Assembly: GCF_030408735.1 (NCBI RefSeq)
Contig: NZ_CP047206.1
Span: forward strand, 1 to 41,002
Source: Corynebacterium faecale
Lineage (GTDB): Bacteria; Actinomycetota; Actinomycetes; Mycobacteriales; Mycobacteriaceae
Length of the DNA: 41,002 bases
Reading direction: 5' to 3'
Shown here piece by piece: positions 1-6,973 of this stretch (position 1 is the first letter of the stretch; each line of letters begins with the position of its first letter). The notes under the pieces were generated by a model, which was given only the letters and a program-made list of their open reading frames with translations, searched no databases and had not been told where the DNA came from. A program made the translations under genes and the position numbers.

Positions 1-924
1 TTATTCACTCAGCTGGCGTTTCAGCTTAATTTGCACGGGAAGAGGGCCTCTATAGATAGTGAGTCCTTCTTGTACCACGCTCACTTCCACCTGGTGCCAC
101 TCATTCTGAATTGAGGTAATACATTTCTTCACATGCTCCCTAAAGTCCCGCATTTGAGCAGGAGTTTTTATTTCCTGGGGAGAAAATTGTTTAGCCAGTA
201 TGTCCCAGCTAAATGTGTAACTAGGGTATCCCCGCTTGAGCACCCAATACTTTTTAAGCGTGATCCAGATATACATATCCATTGCTCTGGGCTTTCCGAG
301 GGCAGTAAGGACATTAAGGTCGATGGGAATGGGGGACTCCGTAATTTCTTTATAAAATGTTGGAGTCAGCGCGATAAAGCACTCTTTAAGCGGCGTGGTG
401 GTTTCACCATTCGAGAACCACAGCTCGTGGTCATTACTGATTTCCATTGCGGGTGTAGCTTTTCTCCGCGATGAATACTGAGTCCGAGCGATACTTTCTA
501 TTTTGATCGAACAAGCAGTGATCTTTTCAATCTGGGTGCGAAGATTTGAAATAACGCTCCCACCACCTCGAGTTTTTAACCCGATGGCTCGCAAGAAAGT
601 ATTAAGAGATGTTCCCAGCGGGATCTTTCGGGCTTCCTCGTGAGTTATATATCCCAGTTCGGCTTGCCCGTGCCTGGCGACTGCCTGCGTTATGAGGTAG
701 GCCATGATGAGACGTGGGTATTTTCCATAAGGAATGCCGTCAGTAGCCGAAACTGTGATGCGAAATGCCCCTTGATGCACTTGGCGCATTGTTTCTTCTG
801 TAGCTCGATAAGGGAAAAGTGCCTGAACAAAAAGTTTAGATACGTACCCAATATCAACTGAGTCATCACACATCTGACCAGACAGGCTCTGGTTATTCAT
901 GGTGCTTAGGGTATTATCGGTCAT
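1..924 (-). CDS. repA: Plasmid replication initiator, RepA_C type
   Basis: Probable initiator protein that binds the iterons of the plasmid origin and recruits the host replisome. The 307-aa protein carries the hallmark stretch GIPYGKYPRLIMAYLITQA (about residues 64-82), followed by LGTSLNTFLRAIGL and a GGG-S-I-N-LR-Q-I-K run, which is the winged-helix pattern of the plasmid-encoded RepA_C family. The stop codon is the first three bases of the window. Downstream across the circular join lie a rep-oriented terminator (40961-40991) and nine iterons (40547-40941), so gene, terminator and origin form one replicon. The start has only a modest purine-rich leader (GGAAG and GAGG). A hairpin at 962-986 in its upstream region may take part in its control. 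Family assignment is from recognised motifs; the iteron-binding role is inferred from context. Confidence 0.88.
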   Translation of the reverse strand: MTDNTLSTMNNQSLSGQMCDDSVDIGYVSKLFVQALFPYRATEETMRQVHQGAFRITVSATDGIPYGKYPRLIMAYLITQAVARHGQAELGYITHEEARKIPLGTSLNTFLRAIGLKTRGGGSVISNLRTQIEKITACSIKIESIARTQYSSRRKATPAMEISNDHELWFSNGETTTPLKECFIALTPTFYKEITESPIPIDLNVLTALGKPRAMDMYIWITLKKYWVLKRGYPSYTFSWDILAKQFSPQEIKTPAQMRDFREHVKKCITSIQNEWHQVEVSVVQEGLTIYRGPLPVQIKLKRQLSE

Positions 925-961
925 GATCCTCGCGCTTCCTCAAACGTATGTGGGGGTTTAT

Positions 962-986
962 CCGGGACTGTTACCGCAGTACCCGG
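962..986 (+). terminator. Hairpin followed by T-rich tract upstream of repA
   Basis: CCGGGACTG pairs with CAGT-A-CCCGG (one bulged A) around loop TTACCG. On the + strand it is followed by ATTTTTAATTT, which resembles an intrinsic terminator for rightward transcripts, that is, transcripts antisense to repA. On the - strand it sits between the 219-aa gene and repA and could be a weak attenuator. No + strand promoter was identified. Confidence 0.4.
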
Positions 987-1028
987 ATTTTTAATTTCTC
1001 TCACAGTATTACACGGCTGTAATTCAAG

Positions 1029-1688
1029 CTACATATCCACCAATGGTGGGAGCGCAACCTCACGCCATCCTTGGAACCCATTTTCGCGGCACCAATCCAA
1101 GGCGGGCACTCCCTGATCCTCGATGTGGAACTCCAGGCCGAGTCCTGCTTTCACGCATGCACCCGTGGGCTTGGGCACTTCATGGTTGCACACATGCAAC
1201 TCCAACATGAGAGTCTCCACCTTTGCAGCCTCTTTGATTTTCGTTGCCAGCCACACAGCCTTTTTCATAGCCTCAACATCCGCCGTGGTCTGCTCGCCGT
1301 CGTAATGCTTATCATCCGGGTGGAACGTCCCGTACCACAGAACCTTTTCACCCTTGCAGACCGCAAAGGAGTCAACCTCAGCATCTCCGGCTGCGTTGAG
1401 CACTACGCGCGGGCCGTCTTTCGACTCGGCATTTAGGGCTTCCGCCTTGGCTTCTAGCTCTTCCTCATACCGCTTCTTGGCTTCGGCGCGTAGCTCGTCA
1501 TAATCCAGGTCGAGCTGCTTGCGGATCTCGGTTTTGAACTTCGGGAATTTGGATTTGGTGGCAAGCTCCTGCTCCTTGGCCCAGGCGTACAGCTCTGAGT
1601 GGGTGGTCATCGCCCCCAATTCCTCGGCATTTTCCTCCACGAGGGCGGCAATTGCGTCCCATTCCTGTGCGCTGGTTTGAGTGCTCAT
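1029..1688 (-). CDS. Hypothetical protein, possible RNase H-like fold in C-terminal half
   Basis: This 219-aa protein belongs to no family I can name. The first 90 residues or so are helical and highly charged (runs of Glu, Lys and Ala). The C-terminal half looks like an alpha/beta domain: strand DSFAVCKGEKVLWYGTF, then T-TADVEAMKKAVWLATKI (helix), then strand TLMLELHVCNHEV. That order resembles an RNase H core, but the catalytic acidic set is not clear, so this is inference only. Two ATGs stand in tandem; the second (1688) is chosen because AAGGAG lies six bases before it and only three before the first. It lies between repA and a double-XRE gene, all leftward, which suggests a replication or maintenance role. 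Confidence 0.7.
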   Translation of the reverse strand: MSTQTSAQEWDAIAALVEENAEELGAMTTHSELYAWAKEQELATKSKFPKFKTEIRKQLDLDYDELRAEAKKRYEEELEAKAEALNAESKDGPRVVLNAAGDAEVDSFAVCKGEKVLWYGTFHPDDKHYDGEQTTADVEAMKKAVWLATKIKEAAKVETLMLELHVCNHEVPKPTGACVKAGLGLEFHIEDQGVPALDWCRENGFQGWREVALPPLVDM

Positions 1689-1733
1689 CATCGTCTCCTT
1701 TTAGACAAAAATATTTGACACGTTAATTAAATG

Positions 1734-2195
1734 TTAGTGCTTATGCTTCCGCTGCATTGCTCCCTGGCTGCGTCCTATAGCAGCAGTTATTTCTTCGCGT
1801 GGTTTCCTAAAAAGTTCCGCTAGTACCTCCACCTGTTCGGGGGTGGCCCCGACTACTCCGCGCTCTAGCTTCCCGTAGGTCTGCTTCGGTATCCCGGCCC
1901 CCTCGAAAGCCTTCCAGACATCCTCATGGTTGAGTCCGGCATGGATTCTCAGGTCTGCGAGATAGGCCATGTTAGGTGAGACGTCAACAAAGTCCCAGGT
2001 AGAGACTTCAAAGTAAGATGCAAGGCGTTTTAAATGCCGGGGAAGTGGCGCATTTACCCCCGACTCCCAGCGGGAAAGCGTTCCCACTGAAACATTTATT
2101 TGGGCCGCAAGATACTCAAGGCTGACGCCAGATCCTAACCGGAGGGTCCGTAGACGATCCGGGTTCCAACCGCGCGCGCCTCGATGTGGGGCCAT
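1734..2195 (-). CDS. XRE-family regulator with two helix-turn-helix domains
   Basis: DNA-binding protein of 153 aa. The first HTH_3/XRE domain spans about residues 13-72 (LRTLRLGSGVSLEYLAAQ..VSVGTLSRWESG). A second, more diverged one spans about 78-140 (LADLRIHAGLNHEDVWKAFEGAGIPKQTYGKLERG). Two such domains in one chain let a monomer contact two half-sites. The start is fixed by AGGAGG seven bases upstream. It is divergent from the long rightward transfer operon across a 194-bp gap, the usual place for a repressor of tra genes that also controls itself; that role is inferred. The family assignment is secure. Confidence 0.85.
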   Translation of the reverse strand: MAPHRGARGWNPDRLRTLRLGSGVSLEYLAAQINVSVGTLSRWESGVNAPLPRHLKRLASYFEVSTWDFVDVSPNMAYLADLRIHAGLNHEDVWKAFEGAGIPKQTYGKLERGVVGATPEQVEVLAELFRKPREEITAAIGRSQGAMQRKHKH

Positions 2196-2389
2196 GAAAA
2201 ATCCTCCTGTGAATGCCTTGCATGAAAATCATTATAGGGTATTCTGAAAATGCAAACGGAAAATCGAAACGAAAGAACATCGTGTGTCCACCGGGGATAA
2301 ATCCGGGTTCAGCATTAAGTTATTTAGGGGCCTACGATCCTTGGCTTCATTTTCCCTCACATCACCTTACGGAAAGGCTGTCATCTCAC
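2196..2389. promoter_or_regulatory. Divergent intergenic region between XRE gene and transfer operon
   Basis: This 194-bp AT-richer spacer separates the leftward XRE gene from the rightward operon, so it must contain promoters for both and probably the operator of the XRE protein. TATAGGGTATTCT around 2234-2246 and AAGTTATTTAGG around 2316-2327 are the AT-rich candidates for -10 regions. No convincing paired -35/-10 or long inverted repeat was found by eye. Confidence 0.4.
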
Positions 2390-3334
2390 ATGACGTTGAA
2401 CCGCACCACCCGAGCACTTTCGGCCCTGCTGGCCACCGGGGCGTTGGTACTGTCTCCCACCGTGGCCATGGCGCAAGAACAGCCGGGCACCGGCACCGGT
2501 GTTCAGCCGGGCACCGGCACCGGAGGGGACAAGCCCGCTCCCAAGCCGGAACCCAAGCCAGAACCTGCGCCGGAACCCAAGCCGGAACCCAAGCCGGAAC
2601 CCAAGCCAGAACCCAAGCCAGAACCTGCGCCGGAACCTGCGCCAGGAGGGGGGACGAATGTTCCGGTCAATGGCGGGGATTCTCAGCCGGGCACCGGTAA
2701 CGGTGCTCAGCCAGGCACCGGCACCGATAAGCCTGTGACCCCTGCCCCAGCACCGACCCCCACCCCTGCGCCAGCACCAAAGCCAGTGCCACAGCCACAG
2801 CCTGAGCGCCCGGTGTATGTCCCGGTGACTCAGCCGTCTGATCCAGCGCCAGCACCTAAGCCTGTCCAGCGGCCTGCGCCAGCACCAAAGCCAGTGGTGG
2901 CCCCAGCACCGGCTCCTGCACCTGCGCCTGTGGCCCCGGTCCCTGCACCGGCACCTGTGGCAGTTCCAGCACCGGCACCTGCGCCGGAGCCACTACTGAG
3001 TGTTGATCTCGATGGCGCTGGCACCGGAAACGTGACCGTGACCGAGGATGAAACCGGCATGAGCACGGCAGGGCAGTGGACAACTCCCCTGGGCGAGGGA
3101 GCTGTGGATCTCCACGTTTCCCACCCTGACGCTGACTACAACGTCACCGCCACCGACCACCTGACCGGACAGTCCATCACCTGGAACGTTGGCCTTGCAG
3201 CACAGGCCAGCGAGTGGATTGATAGCCAGCCGTGGGCAGACAATATCACCACTGATATTCCGTCTGCGCTGACTGCGATCCCCACCCAGGGCGCAATTGG
3301 TGGAGTGACTTACTCCGCCACCGTGAACCAGTAA
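2390..3334 (+). CDS. Secreted Pro-rich protein, first gene of transfer operon
   Basis: This 314-aa exported protein probably spans or decorates the cell envelope at the transfer site. The chosen ATG gives a clear Sec signal peptide: MTLNRTTRA, then hydrophobic LSALLATGALVLSPTVA, with a likely cut after AMA. GGAAAGG lies 12 bases upstream. An in-frame ATG at 2213 would add 59 residues and bury the signal, so it is rejected. Residues about 32-205 are low-complexity: PGTGTG units, then Lys-Pro-Glu-Pro and Ala-Pro repeats resembling peptidoglycan-spanning spacers. A small beta-rich domain (about 208-314) ends the chain. No enzymatic motif is visible and there is no LPXTG sorting signal. Confidence 0.82.
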   Translation: MTLNRTTRALSALLATGALVLSPTVAMAQEQPGTGTGVQPGTGTGGDKPAPKPEPKPEPAPEPKPEPKPEPKPEPKPEPAPEPAPGGGTNVPVNGGDSQPGTGNGAQPGTGTDKPVTPAPAPTPTPAPAPKPVPQPQPERPVYVPVTQPSDPAPAPKPVQRPAPAPKPVVAPAPAPAPAPVAPVPAPAPVAVPAPAPAPEPLLSVDLDGAGTGNVTVTEDETGMSTAGQWTTPLGEGAVDLHVSHPDADYNVTATDHLTGQSITWNVGLAAQASEWIDSQPWADNITTDIPSALTAIPTQGAIGGVTYSATVNQ

Positions 3335-3362
3335 GTCAACAGACATCTGAGGAGGTGCCCTT

Positions 3363-4061
3363 ATGGCCCGCAAAAAGCCGGAACCACTACCACCGCCAGA
3401 ACGGCCTGAGATCGACCACTGGCGCGATTGGATTCCAGTCGCAGAGGTGGAAGAAATCGACGTCGATCCGGCCGTGGAAGAACAGGTCGAGGATCAGGTG
3501 CTCGATGCAAAACCAAAGCGCAGCAAGGCCCGTGTGGCTGCTGTGTCGGTCGCGGCCGTTGCCTTGCTGGGTATTGGTGGTGGGGGAGTGGCGTTTCTAA
3601 TGAACAACAACCAGAACCCCACTGAAATCACTACCGCTTCGCAGCAGGCGATCACCGTCACTGAGACCCCTGAAAAACCAGAACCCGAGCCGTTTTGCTC
3701 AAGTCCTACGGCCACCTCCGACGATGCCCCCATGCTGTCCCCGGAAGGGGTTATTCAGCATCTCCAGTACGCCTACTACGTGACCAAAGATGTCAATGTC
3801 GCCCTCGATACCTACACCGCTGATGCCGGAGTATCGGAAACCGCGCTGCGTGAAGCTATCGAATCCACCCCAGAAGGCACTGAGCATTGTCTCATCATTG
3901 ACATTGTGGACGAGGAAGCCGGTCTGGTGAACGTCGATTTGCAGGTCAAAGACCCAGATGAGTCCTACCGGACGTACCTGCAAAAAGTCACCGTTGTCCC
4001 CCTCGACAACGGCGAATACCGAATTGCATCCATCGAAGCCCGCAAGGAGCTGACTGCATAA
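3363..4061 (+). CDS. Bitopic membrane protein with NTF2/VirB8-like extracytoplasmic domain
   Basis: Inner-membrane component of the mating channel (inferred). The 232 residues comprise a cytoplasmic acidic N-terminus, one transmembrane segment at about 57-79 (ARVAAVSVAAVALLGIGGGGVAFL), a Thr/Pro/Glu linker, and a C-terminal domain from about 118 (EGVIQHLQYAYYVTKDVNVALDTYT...YLQKVTVVPLDNGEYRIASIEA). That pattern of helices followed by strands resembles NTF2-like VirB8/TcpC folds. GAGGAGG precedes the start. Its stop overlaps the next start (TAATG), indicating translational coupling. Localisation is well supported; the VirB8 comparison is by topology only. Confidence 0.8.
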   Translation: MARKKPEPLPPPERPEIDHWRDWIPVAEVEEIDVDPAVEEQVEDQVLDAKPKRSKARVAAVSVAAVALLGIGGGGVAFLMNNNQNPTEITTASQQAITVTETPEKPEPEPFCSSPTATSDDAPMLSPEGVIQHLQYAYYVTKDVNVALDTYTADAGVSETALREAIESTPEGTEHCLIIDIVDEEAGLVNVDLQVKDPDESYRTYLQKVTVVPLDNGEYRIASIEARKELTA

Positions 4062-4651
4062 TGGAACGCCTATCAGCAGTATCACCCCCTGATCGTCCCT
4101 TGGCGGTGACGCAGCCAGATCCACAGAAACGGCCACCGTTGGTGTGGCTTGTCGGTGCTCACGGTGGAGCCGGCACGACCTATCTCGCTGCATCTCTCGC
4201 CTTTGTCGGGGAAAAAGGCAACGCCTGGCCTGATGTGTCTGCCGAGGATGTATCGCCCTATGCCGTGATCGTGGCTCGGGAAAGCACCTCGGGCCTGGAT
4301 GCGGCAGAAACCGCGCTGCGTCAGTGGCACACCGACCCTGCACTGCGCGAGGTCATCCTCCTGGGCCTGGTGCTTGTAGCTGAAACCAGCTCGAAGAAGC
4401 TGGGGAAAGAGCTACAAGCCTGGCGGGAATCCGTCTCCGCGCTCGCCCCGGAAACGTACCGGGTGGGCTGGATTCCAGACTGGACAAACCTGCGCCCTGG
4501 CGAGTTACCAACCTGGTGGCCTGGGGATGCAGTGCCAGAAAAGAAGAAAAAGTACGAGTCCGAGGTACCAGCGACAATCGCCACAGTCGGACATCACCTC
4601 TATACAGCTGCAATCGCAGACCTCACTGAAAAGGAAGAAACCAATGCTTGA
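4061..4651 (+). CDS. ParA/MinD-like P-loop protein of transfer operon (DUF6668-like)
   Basis: This 196-aa cytoplasmic protein has a degenerate ParA-type nucleotide loop: VWLVGAHGGAGTTYLAASLA at about residues 28-47. The canonical KGGxGKT lysines are replaced, so binding or hydrolysis may be altered. It continues with SPYAVIVARESTSGLDAAETAL and EVILLGLVLVAE, matching the A' and B strands of the fold. I associate it with the DUF6668-type proteins common in actinobacterial conjugative elements, without certainty. Its start overlaps the preceding stop and its stop overlaps the following start, so it sits inside a tightly coupled operon. It is probably an accessory factor for channel positioning or assembly, not the plasmid's partition ATPase. 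Confidence 0.75.
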   Translation: MERLSAVSPPDRPLAVTQPDPQKRPPLVWLVGAHGGAGTTYLAASLAFVGEKGNAWPDVSAEDVSPYAVIVARESTSGLDAAETALRQWHTDPALREVILLGLVLVAETSSKKLGKELQAWRESVSALAPETYRVGWIPDWTNLRPGELPTWWPGDAVPEKKKKYESEVPATIATVGHHLYTAAIADLTEKEETNA

Positions 4652-4970
4652 TCTCTCACTGATCGCGCAAGCTGCCAACGACACCATCACCTTGGCTCAG
4701 CTGCCCGCTGGCACTGGTGGCGGTGCGGGTATCCCTGACATTGCCCCAGAAGCACCACCATTTGCAGACAAATTCCTCGATCTTGGCTCAGCGGGTACCT
4801 GGGTGGCTTACCTTGCCTGTGCTGCGGCTCTGGTGTTCGCTGGCGCGAAGATGGGTTGGGAGCGCTGGCAGGGCGGACAGGTGGAATCACCGAAGAAGAT
4901 GGCAGCAGTTATTTTCGGCGCCATTATCGTTGCTTCCGCTGTGTCCATCGTGAACTGGGCGTCGGCATAA
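4644..4970 (+). CDS. Small two-TM protein, pilin-like subunit candidate
   Basis: This 108-aa protein has two predicted membrane helices (about 51-68 and 86-105) joined by a short basic loop (GAKMGWERWQGGQVESPKKM). This VirB2/TrbC-like topology is common for channel or pilus subunits in type IV secretion. The ATG overlaps the previous gene by eight bases and is preceded by AAGGAAG. The following gene has the same loop pattern (GAQLGWARSQG), so the two appear to be paralogues. Assignment as pilin is by topology and operon position only. Confidence 0.78.
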   Translation: MLDLSLIAQAANDTITLAQLPAGTGGGAGIPDIAPEAPPFADKFLDLGSAGTWVAYLACAAALVFAGAKMGWERWQGGQVESPKKMAAVIFGAIIVASAVSIVNWASA

Positions 4971-4973
4971 GCC

Positions 4974-5360
4974 ATGGCAATTTTCGGAATCCTCGACACC
5001 ATCGGAAACGCCCTGAATCCGGCTTTCGGAAACGGCGGAAACGGGAATTCGGGAACTCCGCAAACGCTCAACGACTTTGGCCTGGGCTTCCTCCAGGAAG
5101 GCGGCGGTTACGGAGTTACCGCGGGTGGACAGCAATTACCACCTGATGCTCTGGAGCCGCTGACCCAGGCCATGAGTTACGCCATGTGGATCAGCCTCGC
5201 CGTTTTGGTCGGAGCGCTGATCCTCGGCGGTGCCCAACTCGGGTGGGCACGATCCCAAGGTTATGAACCCAACGCAGGGGCACAACGCACCCTTGTAGCA
5301 ATTATCGTTGCGGCCCTACTCGGCACCGTGGCATCTACCTCTGCCGTGCTTATCGGCTAA
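4974..5360 (+). CDS. Small two-TM protein, paralogue of preceding pilin-like gene
   Basis: This 128-aa protein has a Gly/Asn-rich N-terminal half (PAFGNGGNGNSGTP) and two membrane helices at about 68-88 and 105-126. The inter-helix loop GAQLGWARSQG matches the neighbour's GAKMGWERWQG. It starts three bases after the previous stop, with little ribosome-binding signal of its own, so it probably depends on coupling. A VirB2/TrbC-like or VirB3-like membrane subunit of the secretion channel is the likeliest role. Confidence 0.78.
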   Translation: MAIFGILDTIGNALNPAFGNGGNGNSGTPQTLNDFGLGFLQEGGGYGVTAGGQQLPPDALEPLTQAMSYAMWISLAVLVGALILGGAQLGWARSQGYEPNAGAQRTLVAIIVAALLGTVASTSAVLIG

Positions 5361-5378
5361 ATATAAGGAGCACCAGCT

Positions 5379-6167
5379 ATGTCGGCAGAATCCTCTGCGA
5401 CTACCAGATGGGGACTCATCGGAGCTGTAGCAGCTCTCGTCCTAATTGTAATTTTTTCCTCTGCCACCGTAATATCGGCACTTTCTTCACCAGATAGTGC
5501 CAGTGGCCAGGAAGTCGCGGAGGATTCCGGCCTGACACGCGATCAGCGCACCACAGTGCGCGATCAGATCGGCCGCACTGTCTACTCACCGCTTAATGAG
5601 GGTGGGGACGTGTTTGAGCCAACCAAGGGCATGGACGAAAACTCGAGTTCCTACTTCACTTTCCGCCCTGATGTGGAGTGGCAACGACTATCCGGGTGGA
5701 CGAAGAAGTCAGTGGCGCGCGACTACCCGTACTCGGCGGTTGCTGGGCCATGGGAAGTCACCGATGGAATCGCCCACAGCTTTGCTAGATCACCCCAAGG
5801 TGCGGCCCTGGCAGGCATTCACATGCTCAACGGCCTGGCACAAGGTGGCGAACGAGCTGCGAAAGCCACCATCCGGTTTGTCGATGATGACCTCAGCGTC
5901 GAGATCGCAGAACAAATGCTGGCGGAACCAGAAGGGCCGCAGCTGCCCGAACAGTCCTGGTCAAGTGCTTATGCCTCGTACACGATCCTGGACTACAGCG
6001 ACGATGAAGCGACCATCCGCTACGGACTAGCTGATGGAGATGGATATGCCTCCTGGGATCTCACCGTTCACTGGGTCGGTGAGGACTGGAAAATGCGGGC
6101 GAATTCTGTTGCACCCGAACTGAGACCACAAGGAAAAGAAATGGTCACCCGCTGGGTGACCTTATAG
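5379..6167 (+). CDS. Bitopic transfer protein, DUF8175-like, copy 1 of tandem pair
   Basis: This 262-aa protein has one N-terminal membrane helix (about 11-34) and a large extracytoplasmic domain. Signature segments are VEWQRLSG, ARDYPYSAVAGPWEVTDGIA and FARSPQGAALAGIH, as seen in actinobacterial conjugation clusters (DUF8175-like). AAGGAG lies eight bases before the ATG. The next gene is the same length with the same signature segments in the same order. Function is unknown; the topology and operon suggest a periplasm-side or wall-side part of the mating bridge. Confidence 0.8.
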   Translation: MSAESSATTRWGLIGAVAALVLIVIFSSATVISALSSPDSASGQEVAEDSGLTRDQRTTVRDQIGRTVYSPLNEGGDVFEPTKGMDENSSSYFTFRPDVEWQRLSGWTKKSVARDYPYSAVAGPWEVTDGIAHSFARSPQGAALAGIHMLNGLAQGGERAAKATIRFVDDDLSVEIAEQMLAEPEGPQLPEQSWSSAYASYTILDYSDDEATIRYGLADGDGYASWDLTVHWVGEDWKMRANSVAPELRPQGKEMVTRWVTL

Positions 6168-6184
6168 AACCGGAGCGCGAAAAA

Positions 6185-6973
6185 ATGACTGAGACAACCA
6201 CCACCACCGCCACTGCCGATGTGAAAGAACCCCGTCCTCGGTGGGGAATCATCATTGCTGGTGTTTTCCTGATCTTTGTGCTCATTGGCGCAGTCGTGAT
6301 GTGGGTCAATAACGACGATGAGCCAGACGCTACTGCTACCACCTCGGGATCATCCCAGCCTATTTCCGGTGATAGTCGCCAGACTGTCACTGACCGCCTC
6401 GGCCGGGTGGTGTTCATGCCGGACAACCCTGCCGGAGATGTCCTCTCCAAGACGGAATCCACCACCGATGAGTTAGATGTTCAGTGGCAGCGACTAAGCG
6501 GGCGTACACAGATCACTATTGCGCGTGACTACCCCTTTTCCGCTACCGCTGGGCCATGGGAAGTCACCGATGGTATCGCTCACGGCTTTGCCCGCTCTGC
6601 TGAGGGGGCGGCACTAGCAGGTATTCACGCATTCCTTGGTATCGGTCAAGGTGGCCAGCAAGCATCTCGGGCCAGCCTCCAGTTCCTTTCTGATCCCGCA
6701 GCTAAGGAAGCACCCCAGTTCATGCTCGATAACCCCGATGGTGTGCAGTCCCCAGAAGCACCATGGACAACCACATTCGTGGCCTACACCGTGTTGAGCT
6801 ACGACGATGACAACGCGCTGATCCGCTATGCCATTCCATCCGGTGATGGATACCAGCAGCTCGACGCAAGTTTGGTGTGGCAAGACGGTGACTGGAAACT
6901 CACCCCTGGTGTGCCTTTCACGAAAACCTCTGCTGTGGCTGAAAGTGAGGTGCAGACATGGGAACAGCTCTAA
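6185..6973 (+). CDS. Bitopic transfer protein, DUF8175-like, copy 2 of tandem pair
   Basis: This 262-aa paralogue of the preceding gene has a Thr-rich cytoplasmic tip, a membrane helix at about 20-41, then VQWQRLSG, ARDYPFSATAGPWEVTDGIA and FARSAEGAALAGIH. The N- and C-termini have diverged more than the central domain, which suggests an old duplication with possible assembly as a hetero-oligomer. GGAG precedes the start by nine bases. Its last 16 bases overlap the start of the next gene, so translation is coupled. Confidence 0.8.
   Translation: MTETTTTTATADVKEPRPRWGIIIAGVFLIFVLIGAVVMWVNNDDEPDATATTSGSSQPISGDSRQTVTDRLGRVVFMPDNPAGDVLSKTESTTDELDVQWQRLSGRTQITIARDYPFSATAGPWEVTDGIAHGFARSAEGAALAGIHAFLGIGQGGQQASRASLQFLSDPAAKEAPQFMLDNPDGVQSPEAPWTTTFVAYTVLSYDDDNALIRYAIPSGDGYQQLDASLVWQDGDWKLTPGVPFTKTSAVAESEVQTWEQL

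Noticed and set aside
2667..3083. Several open frames opposite the Pro-rich gene
   Set aside because: By-products of the Pro/Ala repeats; low complexity and no start signals.
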